This document shows, piece after piece, positions 20,368 to 31,647 of a stretch of 64,000 nt of DNA. The number at the start of each line of letters is the position of its first letter. Positions within the stretch are counted from its first letter, which is position 1. The stretch comes from Phytophthora quininea (taxonomy: Eukaryota; Oomycota; Peronosporomycetes; Peronosporales; Peronosporaceae): assembly GCA_011947345.1 (NCBI GenBank), contig JAAVTG010000289.1, positions 124,001-188,000 of the forward strand, given 5' to 3'. The position numbers were made by a program, and so were the translations under genes. A model generated the notes under the pieces. It had not been told where the DNA came from. It saw only the letters and a program-made list of their open reading frames with translations, and searched no databases.

Positions 20368-21705
20368 TTAGTAGCAGTCGTAGTACCGGTCTTGGCAATC
20401 GAGCAACGCCTTGACGTTGTCACGCACATGTGCCAACCACGTTACTTGCTCGTCGAGGTGTGCCAGGATTTCTTCAAGCTGTGGGATCGGCACAGACACG
20501 CGTGCATACTCAACAATCTCGACCTTTGGCCGCGGAAGGCACTGTAGAAGAAAACGATGTATGAGAAGCCATTTCACGTCGTACAAAGATTGCTGACACC
20601 TACCAGACGCATCCGATAAACTCTTTTCGGGACGCACACCCCTCCGGAATAGTGGTGATTGCCTTCTGGGTGGGCATCAAACTGAACGCCTCCACGAGCT
20701 GTCATTATCATAAGAACTATCAATAATCTGCAACCTAGACCGGTACAATATGATACAATCAAAACGAACCAGTTCTCCCCGGTGGATGGAGAAATCCACA
20801 ATCACTTCCGATGGAAGCGCCGGCTTGAAAGTCTGTAAATCCACAATTTGTTAGCAATTCACTATCATATGCTTCCATGTCAATAAAAATCACGTACGTG
20901 ATCAACGTGCGAGCAGTATGGGAACCGCCGCCGACTCGGCAGCCGCAGGGTGTTCGCCGCATTGCGTAGCTCCTGACAAATGCGACTCAAGCTCTGGAAA
21001 GTGCGCTGCACGGTCTCCACGTACAGATCGACGTCGTCGTCGGTCGGTTGGTCGTTCATGAGGTCGCTACGGTGCATCTGCACGAACTCCTTGAGCGCCG
21101 CGAGCCTCCCCACTTGGCTCTGCACGATGCCGTGGAACTCGAGGATTTGGTTCAGCACGCAGTACTGCTGCAGTCTGCGTCAATATCAAGGCAATAACAA
21201 CAATGAGAAATTTCATGTGCTTAGACAGATTTGTTCCTTGAGTCGCGTACGTGCTGGTGATGGGGGCATTACGTTGGGCCTTGGTCAACTTAATCTCCAC
21301 CTTGGTGAACACCACAAGGTGCCCCTGGCATTTGCAACCACGCACGTAATGAGAAACACGTGTCATCAACGGCGTTCCTATCAGTACTCTGACGGCAATT
21401 ATTGCAGTACCTCGAGGCGGATGTCAGCCTTGATGGCGGGCGACGAGGCACCTCGGTCCGAGCGGATGCGGCCCCAAATGAAGTCGATGCGCTCGAGCTC
21501 GTGCTGCGCAAAGTCGACGGACGAGTTGACGTCCTTGAGCAGGTAGTAGCGAGTCTCGCGCTTCTGCGAGGCGTTATTCAGGTCAGCAACAATGTACTGG
21601 AATAAAAGAAACCTAACCACGCACCCAGGCGCTGCGCTCTGCGTCGGCCTCCTGCTGCGGCGTGAGCTCTACGGGCGTCGCGAGCTGCGTGAGGCTGCTG
21701 GACAT
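20368..21705 (-). CDS. Rogdi/RAVE2-like protein
   Basis: Spliced gene starting with MSSSLTQLATPVELT at 21705. The reading then runs through YIVADLNNASQKRETRYYLL, VEIKLTKAQRNAPITST, a helical block (ILEFHGIVQSQVGRLAALKE, then QRTFQSLSRICQELRNA), FKPALPSEVIVDFSIHRGEL and a last exon with VEYARVSVPIPQLEEILAHL. The order of helices, the Pro-Ala-Leu-Pro strand and the final Pro-Ile-Pro-containing helix match Rogdi, the animal counterpart of the yeast RAVE subunit Rav2 that helps assemble the vacuolar proton pump. About five exons; the junctions near 20580-20640 and 21260-21400 are uncertain. The length of about 300 residues fits. Identity rests on pattern, not on a unique motif. Confidence 0.5.
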
Positions 21706-22096
21706 GGCGAGGAGAAGGCGGCGCAGCGAGAAGAAGGCTGGATCCGAAGTGTCAGAGCCATGGACGAGCACGTGCGTCCCCAGTGCGTCCTCGTCGTGTC
21801 GTCCACGTTGAAGGAACGTGCAGGGAAAGTCGCGATATGCGACCGTCTTCCGGTGACAGCACACTTGGCTTCAGAATGGCGGTTCTGGTGTTGCCAAGAA
21901 CACCACAAGATGGAGCTCTTGTCGCACGAATCTGCGGCTGGGCGACTGCTGTATGCGCGTTGCCGTCTGCCTTCGGCTGGTGGATCACCAACCGCAGTCG
22001 AGATGGCCGTCTCTAATGGCTGTGCCGATACCTTCATCAGTTGAAGGCAACTTGAAGCCACTTGGGTATTTATATATACTCTGTGGCGTTGCTGGC

Positions 22097-24368
22097 ATGG
22101 CGACCAAAGAGCCCGAGGATCTGTCCATGGCTGTGGAGGAGAGCAAGACGCGCGATCTGTACAACGCGCTACGCACGGGTGAGCACGGCGTCAGGTAAGC
22201 GCTGTGATCCGATCGTAGTAGACGAATGAGGAGACGAGCCACTCACTCGGTGGCTTTCGGTGGGTTTTGTGTCGATGCAGCATCGAGTCGCTGGCCCAGG
22301 CGCTGTATTTCCTGCAGCACGCCGAGTTCACTCTCTTCGATGTGAATGACGCCTTTCGATCCTCCGCTGGTGAGGCCGCTCGGTTGTGCTATCCTGTCTA
22401 CGGTGTTGACAAAATGGATCACTTTCTTGCAGGTGCGAGTGAGCGCTTTTTGGGCTATCGAGAATTCCAAATCACACTCAGCAAACTTTCGCGCGTCAAG
22501 CACTACGGTAACTGCGGCGGCATGGAGGAGTCATTGAGTGAGGCGGACTCGCCGACGCAGCGATGCCGATTAACTGAAAGCGAGCTCATCGGGTTACTAG
22601 TGACTCAGATGCTGCATTCTCATCGCCACCAGCAGCTAGATGTGCTACGGTGCCAATTGGTGCGTCGTAGCTCCTGGACACCCTCGAGCAATATCTGCCG
22701 GAACTGGCGCAAAGTTTTCAGCTTTACGGCAAGCAGAACTGCCTTGCAACGAACTCTGCGCCATCGATGCAGTCGACGATCACATTCGATGGCTTTGTGG
22801 ATTTCCTCAACGCTTATTTCGAGTACGAGGACTTTTTCTCTTGTGACGATCTCACACGTGTGAGTACCCTACATTTACACGAACAACAATAGCTGATGCT
22901 TATCAAATGTGTATGTGATAGATGGCGAAAGAGGTCGTCGTTGGATTTACCACGCCGCTGGCCAAGGCAGAATCGAAGCAGATTGATCACTCGAACGAGG
23001 AGATGAATTTCGCCCAGTTCATGGAGTTGTTCTGCCGCGTGGCTTCGGCATTTCACCACAAACTACTAATCCGTGAGGGTGCCCAACTTCGCCGGGCGGT
23101 GGAATCCTGTCGACTTGAGTTTAGCATTGAAATGCTAATGGATCACATGCGAATTAGTCTCGTTCCGCGCGAGGACCTGGTGCCCCATCCCGACCTAGAA
23201 ACACCAACATACTCAGATTCCGCTGCAAACTCAATTCACTCACCTCGTGATGAAGCCTCCTCGATTTCCACCGTGGTTCAAGACATTCGAGACGCGCTTC
23301 GATTGGAAAGCTCTGCTGATCTTGGGACCAAGCGACCAATGAAGCACCGGCAGCTATCCAAAAGACTAAGCAGTACCTCGGTCGAGCCGATATTGCATTC
23401 CATAAGCCAGCCTTTGCCGAAGGTGGAGAGCCAAAAGCCGCCTCCACAGGTGTCGATGATTCGCGAAGTGATTATGCCACCACAGATGCCCGCCGACGTC
23501 GTTCAAATGCTCGAACGCGCATTAAAGTTTCAGAATATGGGGCAGCACAACGTATGTTGGTCACGGTGGATATCCTCAGAGCTAACCTTTTTTATATTTT
23601 CTTGTGTAGATGGCTTTGAGTGCGTTGGATTCCTGTAGACTTCGCTATCAACAGCAATGTATATCGAACGAGGACTCGGTCTCCAATTCGCAAGACATTA
23701 GCCACACTGAAACTCAGCTATTCTTTGTGCTTCACGCAGCGAGCATCCTGGATAGTGCTCACCGAGACTCACTAGCGTTGACGAAGTACCATGAAGCGTT
23801 AAAGCTTGCACGCGATCTGCCAAAATTGCACATGGGTCGAGTGCTTGTCAAGAGCTGCATGGGAGTCGCGTTGTTTTATGTTGGTGAACGAGAGCTATCC
23901 CAACAGTGTCACCAACTTGTTTTGGATGCTCGAATGCCGACAAGACATAGCAAAGGTGATCTACGGGACAAGTTGACTGCAGTCAAATCAAACAGTATCG
24001 ACAGACTTGCCTTAGTCGATACAGCGACTGCGATGAACAATCTCGCCTGTTGTTTGTCCCAAGAGCAAGCGTCTGCAAAAGCTCTCGATAGTGCGTATCT
24101 ACATTTCAAGCACGCCCGACAGATCTACGAAGACGCGTTTGGGCCTGCACACCCGCGCGTGGAGGTTATTACGCGCAACCTGGACCATGTGCGCGCATGC
24201 CAAAGCACTGTTGTGAGCGATGCCACTAGAGCTCTGGCGCGCGGTGAGTATTTGCACGTCATTCCAGGAAGCAGATTTCAAATCCAAGCGCTCGAACAGG
24301 TGAAGAAAAACAGCGGGACCAAGAACAGTAAAGCTGAAGGCAAGAAAAAGAAGAAAGGTGCGAAGTAA
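22097..24368 (+). CDS. TPR-containing protein
   Basis: Four exons (introns 22195-22280, 22860-22921 and 23552-23609) give 688 residues when one base is added near 22671. The N-terminal half is helical (YFLQHAEFTLFDVNDAF, FVDFLNAYFEYEDFF). A central linker is Ser/Pro-rich and polar. The C-terminal half contains tetratricopeptide-like helix pairs: ALKFQNMGQHNMALSALD, SLALTKYHEALKLARDLP, AYLHFKHARQIYEDAFGPAH. The last residues are strongly basic (KAEGKKKKKGAK). The pattern GPAHPRVEVITRNL is common in kinesin-light-chain-type TPRs. A scaffold role is likely; no specific partner can be named. Confidence 0.72.
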
Positions 24369-24420
24369 AATTGTGCAGAACGCTAATACAGTTCTATTGA
24401 GGAAGCAATTTCCATCGTAT

Positions 24421-25347
24421 TCAGTTGAGCTTGGTTTTGATCGTGTGGCGCGGCACGAACAGGACCGCCAGCAGATCACCGAGTGTCTTCTTCCAATATT
24501 TATTCAGTGCAAACCAGGCAACCGCAAAATAGAGTAGGCTTGCTTCGAGTTGTTTCTCCTCGTTCTGCGCAAAATGGCTAGCAACATACGCCACGAGGCC
24601 GATTGCCGCACTTGTCCCCAACAGCTGCATAATAAACGTGATAGCTCCGACGGAGATCTCCACTAAGCGATGCGACCGACTGTAGTTCGCCAAGTAGCGC
24701 AGCACTGCGCCGCTGGCATACAAATTGGCCGCGGAAAGCGCCACGAAACCAAATGGATGCGCGTGCTCTGTCGCCTGCCACTCCACGACAAGTTTGGGGA
24801 TCATGACCGCCTTAAGCCAGCTCACACCGAGCCCAATCAGTGCGCTGAGTACAGGCACCGGAACCTTCAAGACGTCGACAACCACCTCGACCAGAAAGTA
24901 GATAGGAACCACCAGTCGTATCGTCTCTTCATATTGCGGTGCAGCCCCGAACACCGGACGGATAATTGTCGTTCCCAATGAATTTGCGGCAATTGCGGCG
25001 AATAGAGCTCGAGCGCGGCAAATGATGACTTTGCGGAACGAAGCCGGACGGCGAGCCAACTCGGGCGGGCACACGAAATCCTTCAGTTGAGCGCGTACAC
25101 CCAAGCAAACCCACGCGATGAACGAGCGCTTGAGCAGCGTCTGCAGACCGGCGTTCTGCACATAAGTTTCGTGCGTCGTGAACTCGAACCAAACGGCGGC
25201 GACGGCCACGACAATCACCAGCAGATTTGGCAAATAGTCCGAGCAAATTGTCTTCCAAGCAGAGGTGGATCCGGAGGCGACGTGGTGTTTGCTTGGGGAG
25301 GGGCGGGCCGGCGACGAATGCTTGGTAGCAGAGCGGCGCTTGGCCAT
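24421..25347 (-). CDS. polytopic membrane protein of unknown function
   Basis: Intronless, 308 residues from the ATG at 25347; an in-frame ATG at 25512 would add 55 residues without a recognisable signal. The N-terminal 35 residues are basic and Ser/Pro-rich. Several hydrophobic segments follow, for example LPNLLVIVVAVAAVWF, IRLVVPIYFLVEVVVDVL, VLSALIGLGVSWL, ISVGAITFIMQLLG and AIGLVAYVASHF. The C-terminus is basic (RHTIKTKLN). The layout loosely recalls TRIC-type cation channels but I see no diagnostic motif, so the family is left open. The end is only about 50 bp from the convergent TPR gene. Confidence 0.65.
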   Translation of the reverse strand: MAKRRSATKHSSPARPSPSKHHVASGSTSAWKTICSDYLPNLLVIVVAVAAVWFEFTTHETYVQNAGLQTLLKRSFIAWVCLGVRAQLKDFVCPPELARRPASFRKVIICRARALFAAIAANSLGTTIIRPVFGAAPQYEETIRLVVPIYFLVEVVVDVLKVPVPVLSALIGLGVSWLKAVMIPKLVVEWQATEHAHPFGFVALSAANLYASGAVLRYLANYSRSHRLVEISVGAITFIMQLLGTSAAIGLVAYVASHFAQNEEKQLEASLLYFAVAWFALNKYWKKTLGDLLAVLFVPRHTIKTKLN

Positions 25348-25515
25348 GGCGATCAACGAGGAGTGGCAGTTGATCCACTGCGGACTTGCCAACAATGCCA
25401 CGACGGATGTGGGATGGACCAAACGAACTATTTTTGTTCTTGCACAGGGCGATCTTCCGACATCGACAATCGATTCAACATGTGCGGCACTTACACTGCC
25501 ATAGCTGCACACCTA

Positions 25516-28404
25516 TTACTGCCAAGTCACTGTTCTCTTCTTGATCGACTCGATGAGCTGCGCCGGCAGCAGCTCACGGCTAAAGAACGAGAGCGTCCCG
25601 AACTCTTCCATCACTTGCGTGCTGAAGATGTAGGCCACCCACTCGGACAAATGCCCGCTCACGTGGGCGCCACGGAACAACAACTCAGCTTCGTCCTGCA
25701 ACGCTGACTTGGGGAGTGGTGGAGCACATTCTTGCGCCTCGACCAACAATGCCTCGAACTCCGCTGCCAGTACTGTGTTATGAACGCCTGTCAAAATGCC
25801 CACGTACTCGTCGAGGGTTCGCATCGAGAAAGAGTCGTCAAAGTCAGGTTCGCATTCGCCCCACTTGCGCTCCCTATCCGTGTACTTTGTGCTCTTCATG
25901 TACGCAAAGCGATCGTGTGTGCTGCAGTCTTCAATCCACTTTCGTCCTTCAGTCTCGACTCTTTCTGCAAACAGCGCAGGCTTCCGCTTCAGCTCGTCAA
26001 ACGCTGTCGAAAAAGGAGCCTGCCACTCCCAGTCTTTCTTCAATTTTGGCCATACTCGATCAACTCGGGTGTGGAAAATGGATAGGTATTGATACATCGA
26101 CTCCTTGGTTTCCCAAATGGCCAGGAACGGATTACACAGCCCCAGACCACCGAGGTTGAGAGGCCAGTACACCCAGGCAGCAGGGATCACTGAGGCCAGA
26201 CCCGATCGACCGCGCGCAATTCGTTCACGAAGATATCCGAGGGCGTCGCCGTTGGTCTTGGGGAAAACCTCCTTGTGAACGCGGTGCAGCGTGGATAAAG
26301 CATTCTCCACATGACTCAAACCAAAGATTGGAGACGGCTTTCCAAAATTTCGGAGGAAGAAGAACATGTACTTGTTGTACACGTTAATCCATGAAAATGT
26401 AGACGTTGCACTGGCCAAGCGATCCGCCATCTCGGTTGCAAAGGCGGTCACTTCATCTTGGCGAATGCTCACACTGCCGTTCGATTGCAGCTCAAGTAGA
26501 CCCCATCGAATAGGTGTTGCTGGTAGTGGTGCTGGCCCTACTTCGTTTTCCGCACTATCAGATCCAGCGGAAATGCGAATTGAACCGCTTTTCTCCTCGT
26601 TAAATTGAAGGCCAACACGTTGAGCATAGCGCTGCATTTCACTCCACGCACGTAGCACTTTGCTTTCATCCACGTCAAAGAAGCAAATGTCGTCATGGGA
26701 GCGATAGAGGAAAATATCTGACGATGCTAGCACAAGGTAGTCCATCACGAAGAGCTCTACCTCTGCCAAGAACATGGTCATCATTCGGCTTACTGGGAGT
26801 CCGCGCTGCATGATCTTCGGCTTCGTAAAGCCCGGGAACACCAACGGGATCTCGGTGTATCGCCGGAACACGTTCAACATGTCGTTGCGCACGCCCAAGA
26901 AGCGAAGAATAGCAAATACAGCTTCGTGCGCCACGGAGGGGCCGAAGAACTCGAGATCTGTCATCACTGCAACCAATGGCGAAGCCGTTTCTCCGTCCGT
27001 ATTCAGTGCTTGTTGAAGATGAGCTTCCACAAGCAAACGCCGGATAATGTCCTGCTTGTCGGCCTTCTCTTCTTCTTCCTCGTCATCATCTGAATCAGAA
27101 TCGCTTTCATCATAGGGACTGTTCCCCGAGGATTTCATGGTTTCGGGCAGAGCGAACATTTGGAATTTGTGCATCATGTCAGCACGCACAGTGTCGACGG
27201 AACCGGCGGAACCGGTACCCCACGCCTTGCTTGCTGTGAGGTCGGCCACGGAATCCAACAATTTCCGTAACACCTCCTTCATCTTGATGCTCCACTTGAG
27301 ACCAACGTACTGGAAGAGCAGCAGGGTGACAGCTTCTTCCCGCAGTATACAACGGAAGCGGCCATTCATGCCGCGTTGGATATCCACCGACACTCCAGTC
27401 TTGGGCCAGCACCATTCCCTCACATTGCTCAATTCAATGGTGAGCACGTGGGACAGCTCCTTAATAATTGCCTTGTTTCTCTGCGCATCAGTGAATAGCG
27501 CCACCACATCAGGTTTCAAGAAGGACTTGTTGCGCAGCAGTGCTGCCACACAGCAAGCCACATCGTCCTCCGTGACTGGTTCATCTCCGCGCATCATCCT
27601 GTCCCCAAACTCGCCCAACTCGGAGCGAACTTCATGAAGCATATTCTGTTGGCGCTGTGTCTTGGCACGCGAAAATTCCCCACGCTCTTGAAAAACTTCC
27701 GCCTTTAGGAACTCGTACACTTCATCCTCGTTGACGCCACTGCTTTTGAAAAAGTAAGACTCCAGTCGTTTCTGCGTCTCCTCCCGTGACAGCTTTGCAA
27801 GTGGCTCGTTGTTCTCCCCACCCATCACTGTTGATTCTAGTTCCCCCAGGCCAACAAGCTCTCCATCCTCTTGGTCGTGTTCTGTCTCCTCGAGAGACTC
27901 CATAAGCAGAGCAGTTTGTTGTGCTGCCAGAGACTGCGGCGCTGTCGCACCTCGCGCAGGATCTGCTGCTTGCGCTGGTTAACCACCGTCTCCGTGCTCC
28001 ACGGATCCGCGGCTGCAAACTCCACAAGACCCCGATATCCTCCAGCTTGGGGTGCACATTCGTCTGCACAACCTGCAGATCCTTTACGCCCTCGTAGAGA
28101 CCCCGAGCTGCTCTCTTGAACGCTCAGCGTCCGTGGATTCGCTGGCGTCGCTATCAGCGAGCCCTGCCTTCTCCAGCAGCTCGGTGTAGTAACTTTCCAA
28201 CTTGTGCTCGTGTTTGGTGAGCTCCCCAGCTTGATCTGCGTCGACAGCTTCAGCAGCTGGAAATGCGCCGTCGCCGACTTCTTGGTTGAGGTCGTGGAGT
28301 CGCCATCGTGTGTGGAGAAACTTGGCTCTAGAGCTCGGCAAATTCAGGAATGAGTCGACCGAAAGCGGCGCCTCGCTGAGATCGTGAGTGCTGGTCAACT
28401 TCAA
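25516..28404 (-). CDS. rvt: cellular reverse-transcriptase-domain protein, rvt family
   Basis: Predicted 963-residue, intronless protein. The first 167 residues are acidic and helical and need one added base at 28111-28120, 28030-28033 and 27927-27933; the last 795 codons (from 27903) are uninterrupted. The RT fingers and palm are visible, numbered from 27903: motif A VMTDLEFFGP with Asp316, motif B RGLPVS at 367-372, motif C YRSHDDICFF with Asp404-Asp405 (codons at 26689-26694), motif D GLQFNEEKSGS at 431-441 and motif E RWGLLEL. A long acidic insert (residues 264-279) lies between fingers and motif A. The thumb-side stretch WVYWPLNLGGLGLCNPF also fits. Single-copy rvt genes, described in fungi, some protists and invertebrates, share the His-Asp-Asp-type motif C, an N-terminal coiled coil and a long loop before motif A. 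No gag, integrase, endonuclease, LTR or poly-A flank is present, so it is not an ordinary retrotransposon. Confidence 0.82.
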
Positions 28405-28453
28405 CGTGGGTTGACAAAAATCGCAGGTAATAGTTGGTTTTCATTACCGTGAT

Positions 28454-29266
28454 CTAAAAGTCACCAGCAAACTCGCCGCCGCCAAAGTCACCGCCGCCAT
28501 CGCCCATGTCACCAAGAGCTTCACCGATCAGCAGGCCGCCTAGGAGACCTCCGGCCGCGCCCATGGCCACCGCGCCACCCGTGCCCATGCCGCGACGACC
28601 ACCGCGCTGGTAGTCTCCGCCGTAGCCGCCCTGGCCGTATCCTGGCTGGACATACGCCTGCTGCGCATACCCTCCTTGAGCGTATACAGGCTGCGCATAG
28701 TTTCCTGGGGCGTAGCCCTGTTGCGCGTAGCCGCCCGGAGCGTACACTGGCTGCTGCGCGTAGGCGACACCGCCGTCGGTGGGATAATTGTCGCGCTGCT
28801 GTTGCATGCGCCGCTTCTTCATCGCCATGAAGATGCCGCCGCCGATGAGCGCGCCGACGACGAACACGCCGAGGCCGATCCAGATCCAGTACGACGGGCG
28901 CTTGTTGGAGGCTTTCTGGCAGGTGCACTCATAGTTGTTGTCCGACGAGCAGACGTCGGCGGCGGGGCAGCAGCAGGCGCGGCGGTTGTTCGAGGAGTCC
29001 AGCCACGAGTTGCAGAACTGCCCCGCAGCGCCGTTGTAGGCCTTGGAGCAGTCGCCAGAGTCTCGACAGATTTCACACTGCGATTCCGTAGACGAAGAGG
29101 AAGAGTTGGAGTTGGTCGAGTTGGCGACGATGGAGCTGGACGTGGAGCTGCTACCAGCCGAGGGCCGCGCCCAGGCAGGTGCTGACAGCAGTGCCGTCGC
29201 CGTGGCCAGCAGCAGCAACAGCGGCACTCCTCGCTTCATCGCCGGCGTTTTGGACAATTCTTTCAT
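28454..29266 (-). CDS. cell-surface protein with Cys-rich ectodomain and Tyr/Gly-rich tail
   Basis: Intronless, 270 residues. A signal peptide (about 10-33) is followed by a Ser/Thr/Asn-rich, probably glycosylated stretch, then a cysteine-rich domain (Cys at about 64-116, including CEICRDSGDC and ACCCPAADVC). One TM helix spans about 127-149 (WIGLGVFVVGALIGGGIF). The cytoplasmic side starts with a basic patch and then carries a low-complexity repeat of Tyr-Ala-Gln-Gln/Pro-Gly-Gly units (about 168-220). It ends in a Gly/Ala-rich tail with acidic Asp-Gly runs. A second Met at residue 10 may be the true start, since the signal core begins right after it. The 3' end lies 49 bp from the start of the rvt gene on the same strand. 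Function is unknown. Confidence 0.72.
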   Translation of the reverse strand: MKELSKTPAMKRGVPLLLLLATATALLSAPAWARPSAGSSSTSSSIVANSTNSNSSSSSTESQCEICRDSGDCSKAYNGAAGQFCNSWLDSSNNRRACCCPAADVCSSDNNYECTCQKASNKRPSYWIWIGLGVFVVGALIGGGIFMAMKKRRMQQQRDNYPTDGGVAYAQQPVYAPGGYAQQGYAPGNYAQPVYAQGGYAQQAYVQPGYGQGGYGGDYQRGGRRGMGTGGAVAMGAAGGLLGGLLIGEALGDMGDGGGDFGGGEFAGDF

Positions 29267-29464
29267 CGGTGCGGTAACGGCGACCTGAGAAAATATATAT
29301 AAATCGTCTGGGGATGTTTGGCAATGCTTCCCATCCGAAAATCCAGGCCATGCAGCTGAGGCTTGCAGGTGTCTTCATGCCCGAGAACCACTGCTTGGTG
29401 TTGAGCATCAGATATCATTCATTTCGGAACACATCAACTCATTTATATCGGCCAAGCATTCCGG

Positions 29465-30492
29465 ATGGTGCAGTGGGGACGGCGTGTGCTGACGGGGGTC
29501 ACGGGGATCCCCACGGCGCTGTGGCTGCTGAGCTCGGACGTGGGGATGCTACTGCTGGCCTCGACGCTCTGCTGCCTGTCGCTCGTGGAGTTCTCAGCCA
29601 CAATCTGCCCGCACATCGTCCCAGAGCCAAAGTCTCCGATGGTACAGCTCGCGCATCGACTGCTGGTCGTCGCTTCGGGTGCGCTGGTGTGTGGTGGCGC
29701 GTGGTCTGGCGACAAGCGGGTGCATGGTAACAAAGCGACTCTCGTTACCGAAACAATTTCTACACCATTCTAATAATTCGACTTGTCGAGTGCAGACGCA
29801 ATGATGGTTGCGATGTCGCTGGCGATCTTCACATTCCACATCGCGACGGCCACAAAAATGGATCAGCCAGGTATGGACAGTAGATTTTATAATGAGGAAG
29901 AGAAATGCTCACAATAAGGTGTTTCTCGGTGTACAGCGCTGTTGAGACTACTGCTGGATCTGTTTGCACTGTTCTACATTGTGAACGGATTCAGTCACGC
30001 CGTGCTACTGCGTTACAGCTTTGGCGAATATGGACTTGGTCTGCAGATTTTGGGTTTATGTTGTGCGTGGGTATGCGACAGCGGTGCTCTTGTAGCGGGC
30101 TCCATCATGGGCGACGCAAAGCTGGCCTCTGTCGTTAGTCCTGGGAAGACTCTGGTCGGAGCTGTCGCTGGCGTGGTATCAAGTATCACTACGGTGCTAG
30201 TGATGTTTTCCCTGCCGTACCTGTCTACAGCAGTCCCAGCAATTTCCCACTTGACGAGCGACTTGTTGCCCCCGTCGGACATCGTGCCTCTGATGAATCA
30301 AGTAGCTCTCGGTTTGGTTCTTGGAGTCTTGTGTATCTTGGGAGATCTGGTGGAGTCATATGTGAAACGCGTGGCTGGAGTGAAGGACTCGGGGCTTTCT
30401 TCCCTGGTCATGGTGGCTGTCTCGACCGCATGGACAGCTTCCTATTTGTTGCGCCGTGCTTGTACTACTACAGTCAGTTCGTGCAGTCCTGA
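29465..30492 (+). CDS. phosphatidate cytidylyltransferase (CDP-diacylglycerol synthase)
   Basis: Makes CDP-diacylglycerol from phosphatidic acid and CTP, the precursor of phosphatidylinositol and cardiolipin. Three exons (introns 29727-29795 and 29871-29936) plus one added base give 297 residues. The protein is polytopic with hydrophobic helices throughout. The CdsA signature is present: SPGKTLVGAVAGVVSS, then LGDLVESYVKRVAGVKDSG. After the G4 run 30391-30394 the shifted frame reads FFPGHGGCLDRMDSFLF, the conserved Gly-His-Gly-Gly-x-x-Asp-Arg end of the motif. The true stop is therefore 30490-30492, not the end of the unshifted frame at 30508. The size resembles bacterial and plastid/short eukaryotic forms. 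Confidence 0.87.
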
Positions 30493-30568
30493 AGTCGATG
30501 CACCGTAGAGCTTAACGAGAAATAAAGTTGATCTGATAGAGGACACGTTTGTATGATCGATCGGAACC

Positions 30569-31270
30569 TTACAATGTAGCGTCGACTGCATCCTCGACAA
30601 TCGTCTCAATGACTTTCTTCTTCATCTTCTTGCTGCTATTCGAATTCGTAGACGCCAATGGTTCACTTGTAGTTAAAGCCTTCACGGCCTTCTCAGATTT
30701 TGCTGCGGCTTCAACTTGTTCTGGGTCGTTGATGTCCACACTCTTGACCGTCTTGGAGTTCTTCCGGAGGAACTTCCGCCGGTCTTTCCTCGATCCACCC
30801 ATCTTGCTCGAATATTGGTGAATTCGGTCCCTGTAACATATATCGGTGCCAAAGGAGTTAGCTTAACTCATTTGAACTCTTTGCAAGCACACAGGTCGTA
30901 CGTGATGACGCCCGAATCTGCTTCGTTCAGCTTGAACGACGTTCGGCGTATGGCCATACTGAGCTCCGTCACGCGTCCGTCGCCGACACCGTGTATGGCG
31001 TCCAGCTTGGCGGCCGCCTCTGCCTGCTGGAGAGCGATGTCATCGTACACCGACTTTTCCTTCTGCTTGGTGCGCCAGTAGTAGTAGCCAACACACAGCA
31101 GCAGCAGGATCGACAGGTTCGACCCAAACGTAGACTGTGGAGGACAGACAGACAGGTTAGAGAGGAGCCCAGACGCACGGGGGTGCTGGTGGCTGTCGCA
31201 CCTTGACCAGACCCTTGGCGATCACGCCAAATACGAAGAGCAGCAGCAGGTACTGCGTGCGGAGCTGCAT
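30569..31270 (-). CDS. small bitopic membrane protein
   Basis: Three exons (31270-31202, 31134-30902, 30830-30569; introns 31135-31201 and 30831-30901) give exactly 187 residues with no shift. The start has a hydrophobic segment (YLLLLFVFGVIAKGLV), followed by a second (LSILLLLCVGYYYW). A charged region with YDDIALQQAEAAAKLDAI comes next, then a basic/acidic C-terminal tail rich in Lys, Ser and Glu. The last exon alone would look like a separate 77-residue gene, but the splice joins them in frame. I do not recognise a family; the topology suggests an ER or tail-exposed membrane protein. Confidence 0.7.
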
Positions 31271-31647
31271 TGTTGTCGCTTTTCCGCCACGTCGTATTGT
31301 CAACGAAAACTCTAGCACATCTAAATATTACAGGATAAGAAAAAAACACGTAGTTCTAAATGCTGGGAAGATCGCTCAAAGGAAGATCTTGCGCTTTCCC
31401 ACCACGACGCGGACACCAGTGCCAACGACAATTAAAATCAACGTGCATTATTGTGGACCAGGAACGCGTCCATACTAAGTTAAGAGTCTCCGTGATATGC
31501 TGTCTACCTCGGAGCATGCGCGCCTGTTATACATACATGGCAGGACTTTGAGGGGGAGGAGGCGTCCTGTGGCTTGGCGGTGAGCTCTGGAGCTACAGGT
31601 TTCTGATGCCCCGCAGCTCATCTCTGCGGCATCAACGAGCAGACTCC
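31271..31647. other. intergenic spacer
   Basis: About 380 AT-richer bases between the start of the small membrane protein and the stop of the LRR gene. Both neighbours are on the minus strand, so it should contain the promoter of one and the 3' untranslated region of the other. No gene or repeat is supported. Confidence 0.45.

Noticed and set aside
25516..28404. The RT gene as a LINE, LTR element or group II intron maturase
   Set aside because: No endonuclease, integrase, RNase H, gag, LTR, target-site duplication or maturase X domain is visible nearby, and the palm motifs fit rvt.
28676..29185. 169-codon plus-strand frame
   Set aside because: Antisense to the Cys-rich membrane protein; Val/Ala/Arg-rich with no conserved features.
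30569..30802. A separate 77-residue basic protein
   Set aside because: A GT-AG intron at 30831-30901 joins it in frame to the upstream membrane-protein exons.
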